64,000 bases of DNA from NCBI RefSeq assembly GCF_000422465.1, contig NZ_KE383844.1, forward strand, positions 309,070-373,069. Direction: 5' to 3'. A model generated the notes under the pieces. That model ran no database searches, was not told the origin of the DNA, and saw only the letters and a list, made by a program, of their open reading frames with translations. The position numbers and the translations under genes were made by a program. Of this stretch, positions 1-8,044 are shown piece after piece (position 1 is the first letter of the stretch; each line of letters opens with the position of its first letter). Source of the stretch: Paenibacillus harenae DSM 16969. Lineage in GTDB: Bacteria; Bacillota; Bacilli; Paenibacillales; Paenibacillaceae.

Positions 1-84
1 TTCCCGCCGGGGCCGGGGCCATTCCCGCCGGGGCCGGGGCCATTCCCGCCGGGGCCGGGGCCGTTCCCGCCGGGGCCGGGGCCG
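1..84 (+). repeat. 21-bp tandem repeat encoding FPPGPGP
   Basis: Four in-phase copies of a 21-bp GC-rich unit lie at 1-21, 22-42, 43-63 and 64-84. They differ only at the last base of the unit (a or g, silent in a Pro codon). The array probably continues upstream of the window. It is part of the coding sequence and should vary in copy number between strains. Confidence 0.9.
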
Positions 85-462
85 TTCCCTGTTCCGTTTC
101 CGGTACCTTTCCCGTTCCCGTTTTTCCCGGGACCAGGGCCTATAGCGTCGGTAACGGTTGTCATTAACGGCGGCAGATTTTTCCCTCACGTCACGCAAGC
201 CTATCGCGTGCCTTTCCGTCCGGGGCTGACGATTTATCATGCCCTTGCCGAGACGCGAGTCGTCCGCTTCAATGTATACGGTCAAATCACATCCGTCAGC
301 GGCATCCCGATCGGCGGCAATATCAGCTACCGGCTCCTATTGAACGGCCGTATCATCCCGGCGACGCTGCTTAGCTTCCCGGTTCAACGCAATAACTCTG
401 TCGCGCTCGAGCTGATCTATTCGCATTTTACACGCGAGGATGAGCAAGAGAGCTTTGAGTAA
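1..462 (+). CDS. Pro/Gly-rich repeat protein, C-terminal part (5' end outside window)
   Basis: The frame is open from the first base, so the start lies upstream of the window. The visible part begins with four perfect copies of the heptapeptide FPPGPGP, continues through a Pro/Phe/Val spacer (about residues 29-47), and ends in a compact domain of roughly 95 residues with alternating hydrophobic strands (for example SVTVVINGG and SYRLLLNGRIIP). The tail resembles small beta-rich domains such as DUF4430, but that match is only by eye. A collagen-like stalk with a globular head suggests a surface, spore or exported protein; no anchor is visible. A strong terminator follows 14 bases after the stop. 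The function is unknown. Confidence 0.75.
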   Translation, partial: FPPGPGPFPPGPGPFPPGPGPFPPGPGPFPVPFPVPFPFPFFPGPGPIASVTVVINGGRFFPHVTQAYRVPFRPGLTIYHALAETRVVRFNVYGQITSVSGIPIGGNISYRLLLNGRIIPATLLSFPVQRNNSVALELIYSHFTREDEQESFE

Positions 463-475
463 CAAACGAAACAAA

Positions 476-528
476 GAAGAGCTGGAACGGAACGTCTCCC
501 CGGACGTTTCCTTCCAGCTCTTCTCTTT
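476..528 (+). terminator. Rho-independent terminator of the Pro/Gly-repeat gene
   Basis: A stem of about 21 bp (GAAGAGCTGGAA pairing with TTCCAGCTCTTC, extended by CGTC/GACG) around a short loop is followed by a T-rich tract. Confidence 0.85.
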
Positions 529-611
529 TCGTGACAATTCCCTCTCAGTTAGAAAGGACATGACCGGCACCGGTTAACCCTATTGTCGCATATGGAGCCA
601 AATTGCCTATT

Positions 612-685
612 TTCACTTCATGAAATCCATCATAGAGAGTAATCAAAGGTCAAATGAAATCATGTTACTGCAATAATCCAGTATA
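612..685 (+). repeat. Half copy of a four-module palindrome element (ATCCAATATA family)
   Basis: Two 23-bp modules at 612-634 and 663-685 both end in ATCCA-type sequence followed by a TATA-like end (TGAAATCCATCATA; AATCCAGTATA). They are offset by exactly 51 bp. Sequence and offset match the last two modules of the element at 45059-45246. Modules three and four are not recognisable here. Confidence 0.55.
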
Positions 686-718
686 GCGTCCAGTTCGAGT
701 TGGTGCGAGTGCGGGTGC

Positions 719-826
719 CGGTGCGACCGTTCCACTAACCCTACGCGGATGCGACCAAGTCCGTTCCTCCCACTAACCGGCGTTCGGATGCGACCGTTTC
801 TCCACTACCCGTACGGGTGCATCCCG
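719..826. repeat. Imperfect direct repeats with GGATGCGACC core
   Basis: Three units begin GGTGCGACC (719), GGATGCGACC (748) and GGATGCGACC (786), each followed within 10-25 bases by CCACTAACC or CCACTACCC. A fourth partial unit GGTGCATCC follows. No ORF or RNA explains them. The rest of the 463-848 gap holds only the terminator and the half element. Confidence 0.5.
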
Positions 827-848
827 GCACACATTCTCCCAAAATCAG

Positions 849-1967
849 CTACTTTATCGCCTTGCCTTTGCCGCTCAACAGCTTCAGTTGGTCATTCTCG
901 TAGCCGACCTCGTAGGTTACCTGATATTTGCTGAGCACATACTGGCCCTCTACCCGCTCATCTACCGATAACACGGCAATGACGGTCGCCCGGTCATCTT
1001 CGCCGCCGCTAACGTGCATGTCATCGATGACCACATTCCGGGTGCCGAGATAACCTTCGCGGAATTTCTCGTAGCTCGTGCCTTCCTTCCAATTGCCCCC
1101 AAGGAGGGAATACGCATAGACATAATCCGCATTATTTAGGCTGTCATAGAAATGCGTAACGAGATAGCCGGCTAACTCGTCGATCGACGATTCTTCCGCC
1201 AGCCCCGCCGATTCATCATCCGTCTCTGCATCAGGCAGCTCATCCATCGGCTCTCTCGACCAGCTCTCCGCAAGATCGATCACGTTGCCGATCGGAATAC
1301 TGAAGCCGATCGAGCCTTGCTCGTAGCCCGCGGAATTGATGCCGATAACTTCTCCGGTTTCCTGGTCGACAAGCGGTCCGCCGCTGTTGCCCGGCGCGAT
1401 CGGCGCCGAAATTTGATACAGATCGGAGTATAGATAAGGCTCGATTTCAAAGCTTCGGCCCAGCCCGCTTATAATGCCCGTCGTGACGGTGTTCTGAAAG
1501 CCGAGCGGGCTGCCGACCGCCAGCACCTCGTCCCCGACCTCTGCCGTTTTATCGCGTACGACCTGCAGCGGCTCCGTACCGGCCAATGCCGGAACACGCA
1601 CTACGGCTACGTCCGTCTCCGTGCTTATGCCGATGACCTCGCCGTCCAGTTCGTTAGCGTCAGCCGTTTTTATTTTCACCTTACGTGCCCCGGCTACGAC
1701 ATGCGCGTTGGTGATCAGATCTCCGTCGAGATTATAGAGAAAGCCGGAGCCCTGCGAGCCGTTCTCCGTTTCGATCATAACGACTAATTTCTGCGTTTTA
1801 AAAATAATATCCTTAAGCGTCTTCGACTCCCTCTCCGCAGATACGGCTAGCATCGGCTTGCCGGTCAGCAGGTCCGGAACCTCCGTATGTACGGCATACG
1901 CCGCCCCTATCCCTCCGCACAGGATCAGGGCCGATGCGACGATGCTTGTCCATGCCCGTTTTCTCAT
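849..1967 (-). CDS. Trypsin-like serine protease, HtrA/DegP type without PDZ domain
   Basis: This is an exported or membrane-tethered S1C-type protease. An N-terminal hydrophobic segment (residues 7-25) acts as signal or anchor. The protease domain (about 50-235) has a complete triad: His89 in TNAHVV, Asp119 in TDVAVV, and Ser195 in GNSGGP. The usual HtrA PDZ domain is missing. Instead an acidic linker (235-265) leads to a C-terminal domain of about 105 residues that resembles NTF2-like or lumenal domains. The gene lies 12 bp after the zinc-ribbon gene at 1980-3227 and is surely co-transcribed. A role in envelope protein quality control is inferred from the family; the substrate is unknown. 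Confidence 0.88.
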   Translation of the reverse strand: MRKRAWTSIVASALILCGGIGAAYAVHTEVPDLLTGKPMLAVSAERESKTLKDIIFKTQKLVVMIETENGSQGSGFLYNLDGDLITNAHVVAGARKVKIKTADANELDGEVIGISTETDVAVVRVPALAGTEPLQVVRDKTAEVGDEVLAVGSPLGFQNTVTTGIISGLGRSFEIEPYLYSDLYQISAPIAPGNSGGPLVDQETGEVIGINSAGYEQGSIGFSIPIGNVIDLAESWSREPMDELPDAETDDESAGLAEESSIDELAGYLVTHFYDSLNNADYVYAYSLLGGNWKEGTSYEKFREGYLGTRNVVIDDMHVSGGEDDRATVIAVLSVDERVEGQYVLSKYQVTYEVGYENDQLKLLSGKGKAIK

Positions 1968-1979
1968 CCCATCGCCCCC

Positions 1980-3227
1980 TTAATCCAAATACCAAGTCGC
2001 ATGATCGACGACGACGGTCGTATTCTCAACATATACCCCATACACGGTGCTTATAAAATTCATCGTCTCTCCGGGTTCCACATATTCAGGCGTCGCTAAC
2101 GCCGTTCCCGTGCCCACCTCTTTGCCTTCCGCATCATACACCGTAAACTCGATCGTAATCGAGTAGATCGGACGGGTGGCCGCGTTCTTTAATTCGCCTT
2201 CGATGTTCAGATCACCGAATTCATCCAGCGTCGATTCAATCTTTACGACTTCCACCGCAGCCGTCTGATTCTTCAAATCTTCTGCGGCCGCTTGCTGCAT
2301 CGCCTGCTCCAGGCGCTGCCGCTCCGCCTTCTCAAACTGCTTCTGCTCCCGCTCAATCCGCTGCGACAGCTCGGTCAAGCGTTCGTCTTCTGCAAAAGCC
2401 AGCCCCCTGGCCGTCACATCCAGCGCGTCGCTATAATTTTTTTCCTTCAACAACGCCAGAGCATCCTCATAGCACAGCTCTACGATTCTCGCGATAATCT
2501 GCTCCTGCAAGCCGGCTGTTTCATCTTTGTCTAAAACTTTAGCGGCATGAAGCTTTTCCTCCAGCTCATCGACCGTATTCAAACCGGCAAGCTCCGCCGA
2601 TAATTTCATAACACCGAGCTTCACTTGAATAGTTTCCAGCCGCTCTTTCGATTTCGCGTAAACAGGCTCATCATGTCCGATCAAACCATCCTTCGCCTGC
2701 TCAAGCGCTTGCTCCGCTTCAATTAACTTCTGATCCTTCAGCTGCTCTCCGGCGGCTTCAAGCGTCCGATTCAGCTCCATCACCTGACGAACAATATCCA
2801 TATCCGCTTGAACCGCGGCAAAGTCCGGCCGGGCCTCGGCCGCTTCCGCAAGCTTCGCCAGCGCCTCCGCATATTTGCCCGATAAAGCCTCGGTCTTCGC
2901 TTCGCTCTGAAGCCTCAGCACTTTATCATTTATTTCCGATTGATACATATAGTAGGCCAGCACGGCTGCAGCGGCGGCAATCGCAAGCAGCAGCGGCGCG
3001 AGCCATACCCACATGGATCGTTTGTCTTTCGTTTTCATGATTTCCGATCTATTTAACGGCTCATCGGCCGGTTCCGTCACAATCGAAACGTTCGTCATCG
3101 ATATTCCGGCAGCCAGCTCGGCGCTAACTAACCCTTCGGCATCTTCCTTCTCAGCAAGCAGCCGGCCGCATTGACTGCAATAGACGGCATCGTCTGTCCG
3201 TTTCTTCCCGCAATGATGGCAATACAC
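1980..3227 (-). CDS. Zinc-ribbon membrane protein with coiled-coil region and FxLYD-like domain
   Basis: The N-terminus is a zinc ribbon with Cys3, Cys6, Cys17 and Cys20. One membrane segment follows (about residues 73-93, WVWLAPLLLAIAAAAAVLAY), then a long Ala/Glu/Leu-rich helical region (about 95-310) with TPR-like or coiled-coil character. A beta-rich C-terminal domain (about 325-415) contains GDLNIEGELKNA and EPGETMNF, typical of FxLYD domains. The start is GTG with GGGATG upstream. It is the first gene of a two-gene operon with the protease, so it may sense or scaffold that protease. The function is unproven. Confidence 0.8.
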   Translation of the reverse strand: MYCHHCGKKRTDDAVYCSQCGRLLAEKEDAEGLVSAELAAGISMTNVSIVTEPADEPLNRSEIMKTKDKRSMWVWLAPLLLAIAAAAAVLAYYMYQSEINDKVLRLQSEAKTEALSGKYAEALAKLAEAAEARPDFAAVQADMDIVRQVMELNRTLEAAGEQLKDQKLIEAEQALEQAKDGLIGHDEPVYAKSKERLETIQVKLGVMKLSAELAGLNTVDELEEKLHAAKVLDKDETAGLQEQIIARIVELCYEDALALLKEKNYSDALDVTARGLAFAEDERLTELSQRIEREQKQFEKAERQRLEQAMQQAAAEDLKNQTAAVEVVKIESTLDEFGDLNIEGELKNAATRPIYSITIEFTVYDAEGKEVGTGTALATPEYVEPGETMNFISTVYGVYVENTTVVVDHATWYLD

Positions 3228-3319
3228 TTACGTTCATCCCCCAGCCCACATTCTCTCCCTGTATATCTATCTATTCTATATGAAAAAGTAAATGATCTCC
3301 ATTCAAAAATAAAGGGAAA

Positions 3320-3365
3320 GGCAAAACAAGCCGTCCCCTCATCTGAAAGATTTTGGGAACGGCTT
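3320..3365 (-). terminator. Possible minus-strand terminator
   Basis: AAGCCGTTCCC (3365-3355) pairs with GGGACGGCTT (3337-3328) and is followed on the minus strand by GTTTTGCCTTT. No intact minus-strand gene precedes it, so it may end a decayed gene in 3366-3545 or be a chance hairpin. Confidence 0.4.
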
Positions 3366-3545
3366 GGCAAGCTTAATTCGGGTTGATTACCGGAGGTCCT
3401 AACGGACCATGTCGTATCTTCCGCGCCGAACACAATGTCCGCCTGCTGCTTGGAGAAGCAGACATGGTCCATTTCTCCGTTGCCGGGGTCGGATACGGCT
3501 GCGTCATATGCCGGAACCGGAATCAGCTGATATCGCTCCATCCAA
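3366..3545 (-). other. Possible gene remnant, unassigned
   Basis: The minus strand reads openly from an ATG at 3541 through about 65 codons (beginning MERYQLIPVPAYDAAV) before running into the hairpin and the start of the zinc-ribbon gene. Codon usage looks coding-like, but the reading frame overlaps the neighbouring gene's start. It may be a decayed gene whose terminator survives. I do not recognise the family. Confidence 0.3.
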
Positions 3546-3585
3546 CTTTAATCGTTCCGCTCGACTAACGTAAAGGAATTGTATA

Positions 3586-3690
3586 GGTCTATTCGGTATA
3601 AATGGGTAGAACGAAAGAAACACGGTGCGGAGAGAGAAAATCGTTCTGGTGAAACGAAGTGCTTTAAAGTATGATTTAAAGAGTTATTAA
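3586..3690 (+). repeat. Dispersed intergenic repeat, copy A
   Basis: This sequence shares ordered blocks (GAACGAAAG or GAAACGAAAG, GCGGAGAGAG, AATCGT, CTGG, GAAACG) with the region 59890-60000 on the same strand. Here it sits directly upstream of the sensor kinase gene. Confidence 0.45.
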
Positions 3691-3711
3691 ATGAATCCGG
3701 ATTGGTGACAT

Positions 3712-6700
3712 ATGACAGCGAATAAAAAAACAATTGTAATTCTCATGCTCTTTCTCATCGCAATAACGGGGATAAGGCTAACCTGGCTCCATATTCAAAA
3801 GCCTTTAGATCATCCTCAAGCAGTAAACGGCACGCTGGACCTGCACGGCTGGAACCTTCCGGACAACCGTACGATTACGCTAAACGGGGAGTGGGAGTTT
3901 TTCCCTGCGCGCATGCTCGAGTCAGAAGAGGATGTTCCCCCCTCCGAAGGCGGAGAGGAAAAAAAATACATTCAGGTTCCCGGTAAATGGAAGCATGCGT
4001 TTCCGGATAAACGCAACGGTTCCTTACGCTATGGCACATACAAACTGAAAATTCTTCTTGGCGACAACGCCGATAATCAAACCCTCAAATTAAGAATAAA
4101 TGAAATCCGCAGCGCCTCTGCCGTATATGTGAACGGGCAGCCGGCAGAGGGAGCCGGTCAACCGGCGGAAGAAACTGAACTGCACCAGGCCCGGAACATT
4201 CCATACTCCGTCTCCCTCCCTCCCGGAGAACAGCTTGAGCTTATGATTCAGGTTTCCAATCATGCCGGAAACGGCGGGATTACGAAATCGATTCATTTCG
4301 GTTCGGTTGAAGCGATTAATCATCGAATTTTACTTTCCATAAGTCTGCAAGTGATACTCTGCGTTGTCTTTTTGGTACATGGACTGTATGCCGTCATGCT
4401 CTATCTGCTGGGGGCTGCCAATAAAGGGATGTTCTATTTTGCTATGGTCATCCTCAGCGCCGTTCTAAGCGTGGTGGTTGCGGACGAGAAGCTGCTCTAT
4501 CTCTGGCTCCCTTTGCCCTACGAGGCAACCGTTAAAATAGCTCTATTGACTTATACCAGCGTCGTTGCATTCATCCCGCCCCTGCTCAGGCAGTTGTTTC
4601 CCGAGTTCGGGAATGCTAAGGCGCTGCGCTTGTTTGCAGGCTTCTGTACGTTATACGCCCTGTTCATCCTGATTGCGCCGATGTCTTACGTGCTTGCATT
4701 CAGACCCGTGCTGTCGGTCGTCCTGCTGCTTTCCGTCATTTTTTCGGCGCATATTTTGCAATCCGCAATCCGGAAGGACAAGGACGCCATTTATTTGCTG
4801 ATCGCCTGCTCCAGCCTTGGGGCTAACATTGTATGGACGGTGATCAGCGCCAGAGTATCATATGAGATGATGCATTATCCGTTTGACCTGATCATTACCG
4901 TATTGAGCTTTGCCGCCTTTTGGTTCAAACGTTTTTTCAGATCAAACGCGCAAACGAGGCTGCTTGCCGACCAGCTTCAGCTGGCTAATAAGCAAAAGGA
5001 CGATTTTCTGGTCAACACCTCGCATGAGCTGCGCAACCCGCTGCACGGCATCATGAACATTACGCAGAGCTTGCTGGACGATCGTACCCACCCGGCAAAC
5101 GAAGAGCATAGGGAACGGTTGGAGATTCAGATCGCCGTCGCCAGGCGTATGTCGCTGCTGCTGGACGACCTGATTGACGTCACGCGGCTGAATGAGAAGA
5201 CGATCCAGCTGCAGCTCAAGAGCGTCCATGTGCAATCTGTCCTTACAGGCATTATCGAAATGCTCAGATTTATGCTCGACGGCAAACCCGTTTCACTACA
5301 TATCGATATGGCCGACAGCTTCCCCGCCGTCAAGGCGGATGAGAACAGACTCATTCAAATTGTTTTTAATTTGCTTCACAACGCGATCAAATTCACAGAT
5401 GAGGGCACGATTGCCGTCAGCGCGTCTATCGCTGGCGGAATGGCGCATATTCATGTTCGGGATACAGGAATCGGGATGAATGAAGAGACGCAGCAGCGAA
5501 TTTTCTCCCCCTACGAGCAGGGCGAATCGAATCGTTCAAGATCAAGCGGAGGTTTCGGGCTCGGGCTTAGCATCAGCAAGCAGCTTATCGAGCTTCATGG
5601 CGGTTCGATATCGGTCGACTCTTCACCCGGACAAGGCTCCGTCTTCACCGTCACTCTGCCTTTATCCGAGAATGCCGATCATCCTATGGAAGCCGGGAAC
5701 TTCTCTTCCGACGTCCTTGCCCTGCCGTCCGCCGCTGAAGCGGATGCCGTTGCAGACATGCCTGCAGCGGCTTCAGCCGCCGCGGCTAACAAGCCGAAGC
5801 TGCTGCTCGTAGACGATGACAACGTTAATTTAAAAGTTTTGACGGACATTCTATGTACGGTCCAATATGAGATTGCAACCGCCACAAGCGCATCCAAAGC
5901 GATCGCCATGCTGAAATCCGCGCATTTTGACCTGATTATATCGGACGTGATGATGCCGCACATATCGGGGTATGAGCTGACCCGGCTCATCCGGGAACGG
6001 TTCACCATCTCGGAGCTTCCCGTCCTTCTCCTGACGGCAAGAAATCGTTCGGAGGATATTTATGCCGGCTTTCAAGCGGGCGCGAACGATTATGTGGCGA
6101 AGCCGGTGAATGCATGGGAGCTGCGCTCCCGCGTCCATGCTTTAGTGGAACTGAAGTCTTCTATCGAGGAACGGCTGCGGATGGAGGCGGCCTGGCTTCA
6201 AGCCCAGATTCAGCCGCATTTCCTATTTAACACATTAAATTCGATTGCGGCGCTCGGAACGATGGACATTGACAAAATGCAGGCTTTGCTTGAAAAATTC
6301 AGCCATTATTTACGGACCAGCTTCGATTTCCACAACTCCAACCGTGTCGTTTCGATCGATCGGGAGCTTGCTCTCGTCCAATCCTACTTATTCATTGAGA
6401 AGGAGCGATTCGGCGGGCGGCTGGAGGTTCAATGGGAGCTGGATGCGGACATCCACCTTTTATTACCTCCCTTATCCTTGCAGACGCTTGTAGAAAATGC
6501 CGTGAATCACGGCATATTGCGGCGTGCCGGCGGGGGAATCATTACGATTCGGATTGAGAATGCCGAGGATTGCTTCGAAGTATCGGTGCATGATAACGGC
6601 GTGGGCATGCCTGAAGAGAAAATTAGGCAGGCGCTCGATAAGCCCTACGATGCAGGCAAGGGGATCGGCCTGCGAAATACGGATCGCCGCCTGAAACAAC

Positions 6701-6777
6701 TGTATAATAACAAAGGACTGCATATCCGAAGCGCTCCGGGCCAGGGGACGACCGTCGCCTTCCAAATACCGAAATAA
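3712..6777 (+). CDS. Hybrid sensor kinase: 7TMR-DISM, HisKA-HATPase, REC and LytS-type kinase
   Basis: This 1021-residue signalling protein has several modules in series. They are a membrane segment (about 7-27), an extracytoplasmic beta-sandwich sensor (about 35-200, 7TMR-DISMED2-like), seven membrane helices (about 205-405), a HisKA domain with His438 in SHELRNP, and an HATPase with DTGIGM and GFGLGL. A receiver follows with Asp745 (ISDVMMP) and Lys797, then a second, LytS-type kinase module with His836 in QPHFLFN and its own ATPase end (VENAVNHG, GIGLRN). Two different phosphoacceptor histidines in one chain is notable. The convergent REC-BTAD regulator is the likely partner. The ligand is unknown; such sensor domains often bind carbohydrates. 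Confidence 0.9.
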   Translation: MTANKKTIVILMLFLIAITGIRLTWLHIQKPLDHPQAVNGTLDLHGWNLPDNRTITLNGEWEFFPARMLESEEDVPPSEGGEEKKYIQVPGKWKHAFPDKRNGSLRYGTYKLKILLGDNADNQTLKLRINEIRSASAVYVNGQPAEGAGQPAEETELHQARNIPYSVSLPPGEQLELMIQVSNHAGNGGITKSIHFGSVEAINHRILLSISLQVILCVVFLVHGLYAVMLYLLGAANKGMFYFAMVILSAVLSVVVADEKLLYLWLPLPYEATVKIALLTYTSVVAFIPPLLRQLFPEFGNAKALRLFAGFCTLYALFILIAPMSYVLAFRPVLSVVLLLSVIFSAHILQSAIRKDKDAIYLLIACSSLGANIVWTVISARVSYEMMHYPFDLIITVLSFAAFWFKRFFRSNAQTRLLADQLQLANKQKDDFLVNTSHELRNPLHGIMNITQSLLDDRTHPANEEHRERLEIQIAVARRMSLLLDDLIDVTRLNEKTIQLQLKSVHVQSVLTGIIEMLRFMLDGKPVSLHIDMADSFPAVKADENRLIQIVFNLLHNAIKFTDEGTIAVSASIAGGMAHIHVRDTGIGMNEETQQRIFSPYEQGESNRSRSSGGFGLGLSISKQLIELHGGSISVDSSPGQGSVFTVTLPLSENADHPMEAGNFSSDVLALPSAAEADAVADMPAAASAAAANKPKLLLVDDDNVNLKVLTDILCTVQYEIATATSASKAIAMLKSAHFDLIISDVMMPHISGYELTRLIRERFTISELPVLLLTARNRSEDIYAGFQAGANDYVAKPVNAWELRSRVHALVELKSSIEERLRMEAAWLQAQIQPHFLFNTLNSIAALGTMDIDKMQALLEKFSHYLRTSFDFHNSNRVVSIDRELALVQSYLFIEKERFGGRLEVQWELDADIHLLLPPLSLQTLVENAVNHGILRRAGGGIITIRIENAEDCFEVSVHDNGVGMPEEKIRQALDKPYDAGKGIGLRNTDRRLKQLYNNKGLHIRSAPGQGTTVAFQIPK

Positions 6778-6808
6778 GGAATGACCCGCAACGGTTCATT
6801 CCTTATTG
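6774..6808. terminator. Shared bidirectional terminator
   Basis: AATAAGGAATGA pairs with TCATTCCTTATT around a CCCGCAACGG loop, lying between and partly inside the two convergent stop regions. Confidence 0.75.
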
Positions 6809-7932
6809 TCCCGCTTCCAATTGTCGTACCATACGGAAATGTGCATACTTGGCAGCTCGCTTAATTCTTCCGCTAGGGCGGCTGAAAGCAAGCGATATTG
6901 GCGATGCACCGAAATGCGGTTGTTGGCTGCCGCATAGATTTGCATTAATGCAAAATGCGCTTCCTCCGCCTGCGGGTGACGATCGCATATTTCAATATAT
7001 TTCTCAATCGCTTTATCCCGGAGGCTGCAGGACAAGTAAAACTCCGCCAGCTGATAGGAAGTTCGGAGCCACAGCAGCTTTAACCGTTGGCGCTCGCATT
7101 CCGCCCACCAATATTCAAATTCCTGCAAGTAGTCTCCTGCGTACAAGTCCATCGCCTTCTCGTAATCCTCGATCGTTTCGTTCGTTATTGGCAGTCCGGA
7201 CTGAATTCGGCTCTCCCACTCCGCCACATCCAGCGCGACCTTCCCGATCGTTAGAATATAGCCTTCGGTCGCATTCGATATGGTGAAATGATCGCCATAC
7301 GGCTCCAATGTCTTCCGAATATGGTAGACGGAAGTATACAATTGCGCGTAAGCTCTGCCCGTCTCGTACTCCGGCCATAGCAATTCGATCAAGGTTGACT
7401 TCCGGACCAGCTGTCCCCGGTGCTGCAGCAAGTAGAGGAATAGCTCCTGCACACGGGTCGTCCGCCAGCGCATAGTCGTAAACTGGTCCCCGGATTCAAT
7501 CGATACTTGTTGAAACAGGTTCATTCTAATCGTCTCTTTATCCGCTCTGGGAGAAACGGATGCTTCCTCCAGCCGTGCTTGCAAGCGTTGTACGGTCTTC
7601 AGCAACCGCTCCGATTCAACCGGCTTCAGCACGTAATCGAGCGCATTGAGCTCGAAAGCCTGGATGGCGTATTTATCATAAGCCGTTACAAACACGATAT
7701 TCAATTTAGGCTTGCTTTCCAAAATCCGAGTCGCCAATTCAATGCCGTTGACTTCAGGCAGGTGGATATCCAGAAACACCACATCGGCATCTTCCCGAAG
7801 AATACTTCCCTTGGCTTCAATCGGATCGATGAACTTGCCTATAATTTCAATAGCGCCGCCGGAAACCTTTAACAGCTGATGCTCCAAGTAATTTAAAGCC
7901 AGGTATTCATCATCTACAAGAATAGTTTTCAT
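6796..7932 (-). CDS. Response regulator with receiver, winged-helix and BTAD domains
   Basis: The start is the ATG at 7932, because GGGGTG sits just upstream and the protein then opens MKTILVDDEY, a normal receiver start; an upstream in-frame ATG adds 17 unlikely residues. The receiver (1-120) has Asp55 in FLDIHLPE and Lys103 in YVLKPVE. A winged-helix DNA-binding domain follows (about 135-235), then a BTAD helical repeat region (about 240-375) as in SARP-type activators. It faces the hybrid kinase gene tail to tail and is its probable output. Confidence 0.88.
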   Translation of the reverse strand: MKTILVDDEYLALNYLEHQLLKVSGGAIEIIGKFIDPIEAKGSILREDADVVFLDIHLPEVNGIELATRILESKPKLNIVFVTAYDKYAIQAFELNALDYVLKPVESERLLKTVQRLQARLEEASVSPRADKETIRMNLFQQVSIESGDQFTTMRWRTTRVQELFLYLLQHRGQLVRKSTLIELLWPEYETGRAYAQLYTSVYHIRKTLEPYGDHFTISNATEGYILTIGKVALDVAEWESRIQSGLPITNETIEDYEKAMDLYAGDYLQEFEYWWAECERQRLKLLWLRTSYQLAEFYLSCSLRDKAIEKYIEICDRHPQAEEAHFALMQIYAAANNRISVHRQYRLLSAALAEELSELPSMHISVWYDNWKRDNKE

Positions 7933-8044
7933 TGAGACACCCCATTCGACTGTCTGTCTGGCGCCCAAAATTGCCATCTGCATTTCGCCGCAATAAGCAG
8001 GACAAGCATAGTATACGAATTTCTTGTGATTTTGTCGAATGATG

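Noticed and set aside
1..84. Tandem repeats as a CRISPR array
   Set aside because: Units are contiguous without spacers and encode a peptide repeat in frame.
3128..3541. 137-codon minus-strand frame as a full gene
   Set aside because: It runs into the start of the zinc-ribbon gene and across a hairpin; only its first part may be a remnant.
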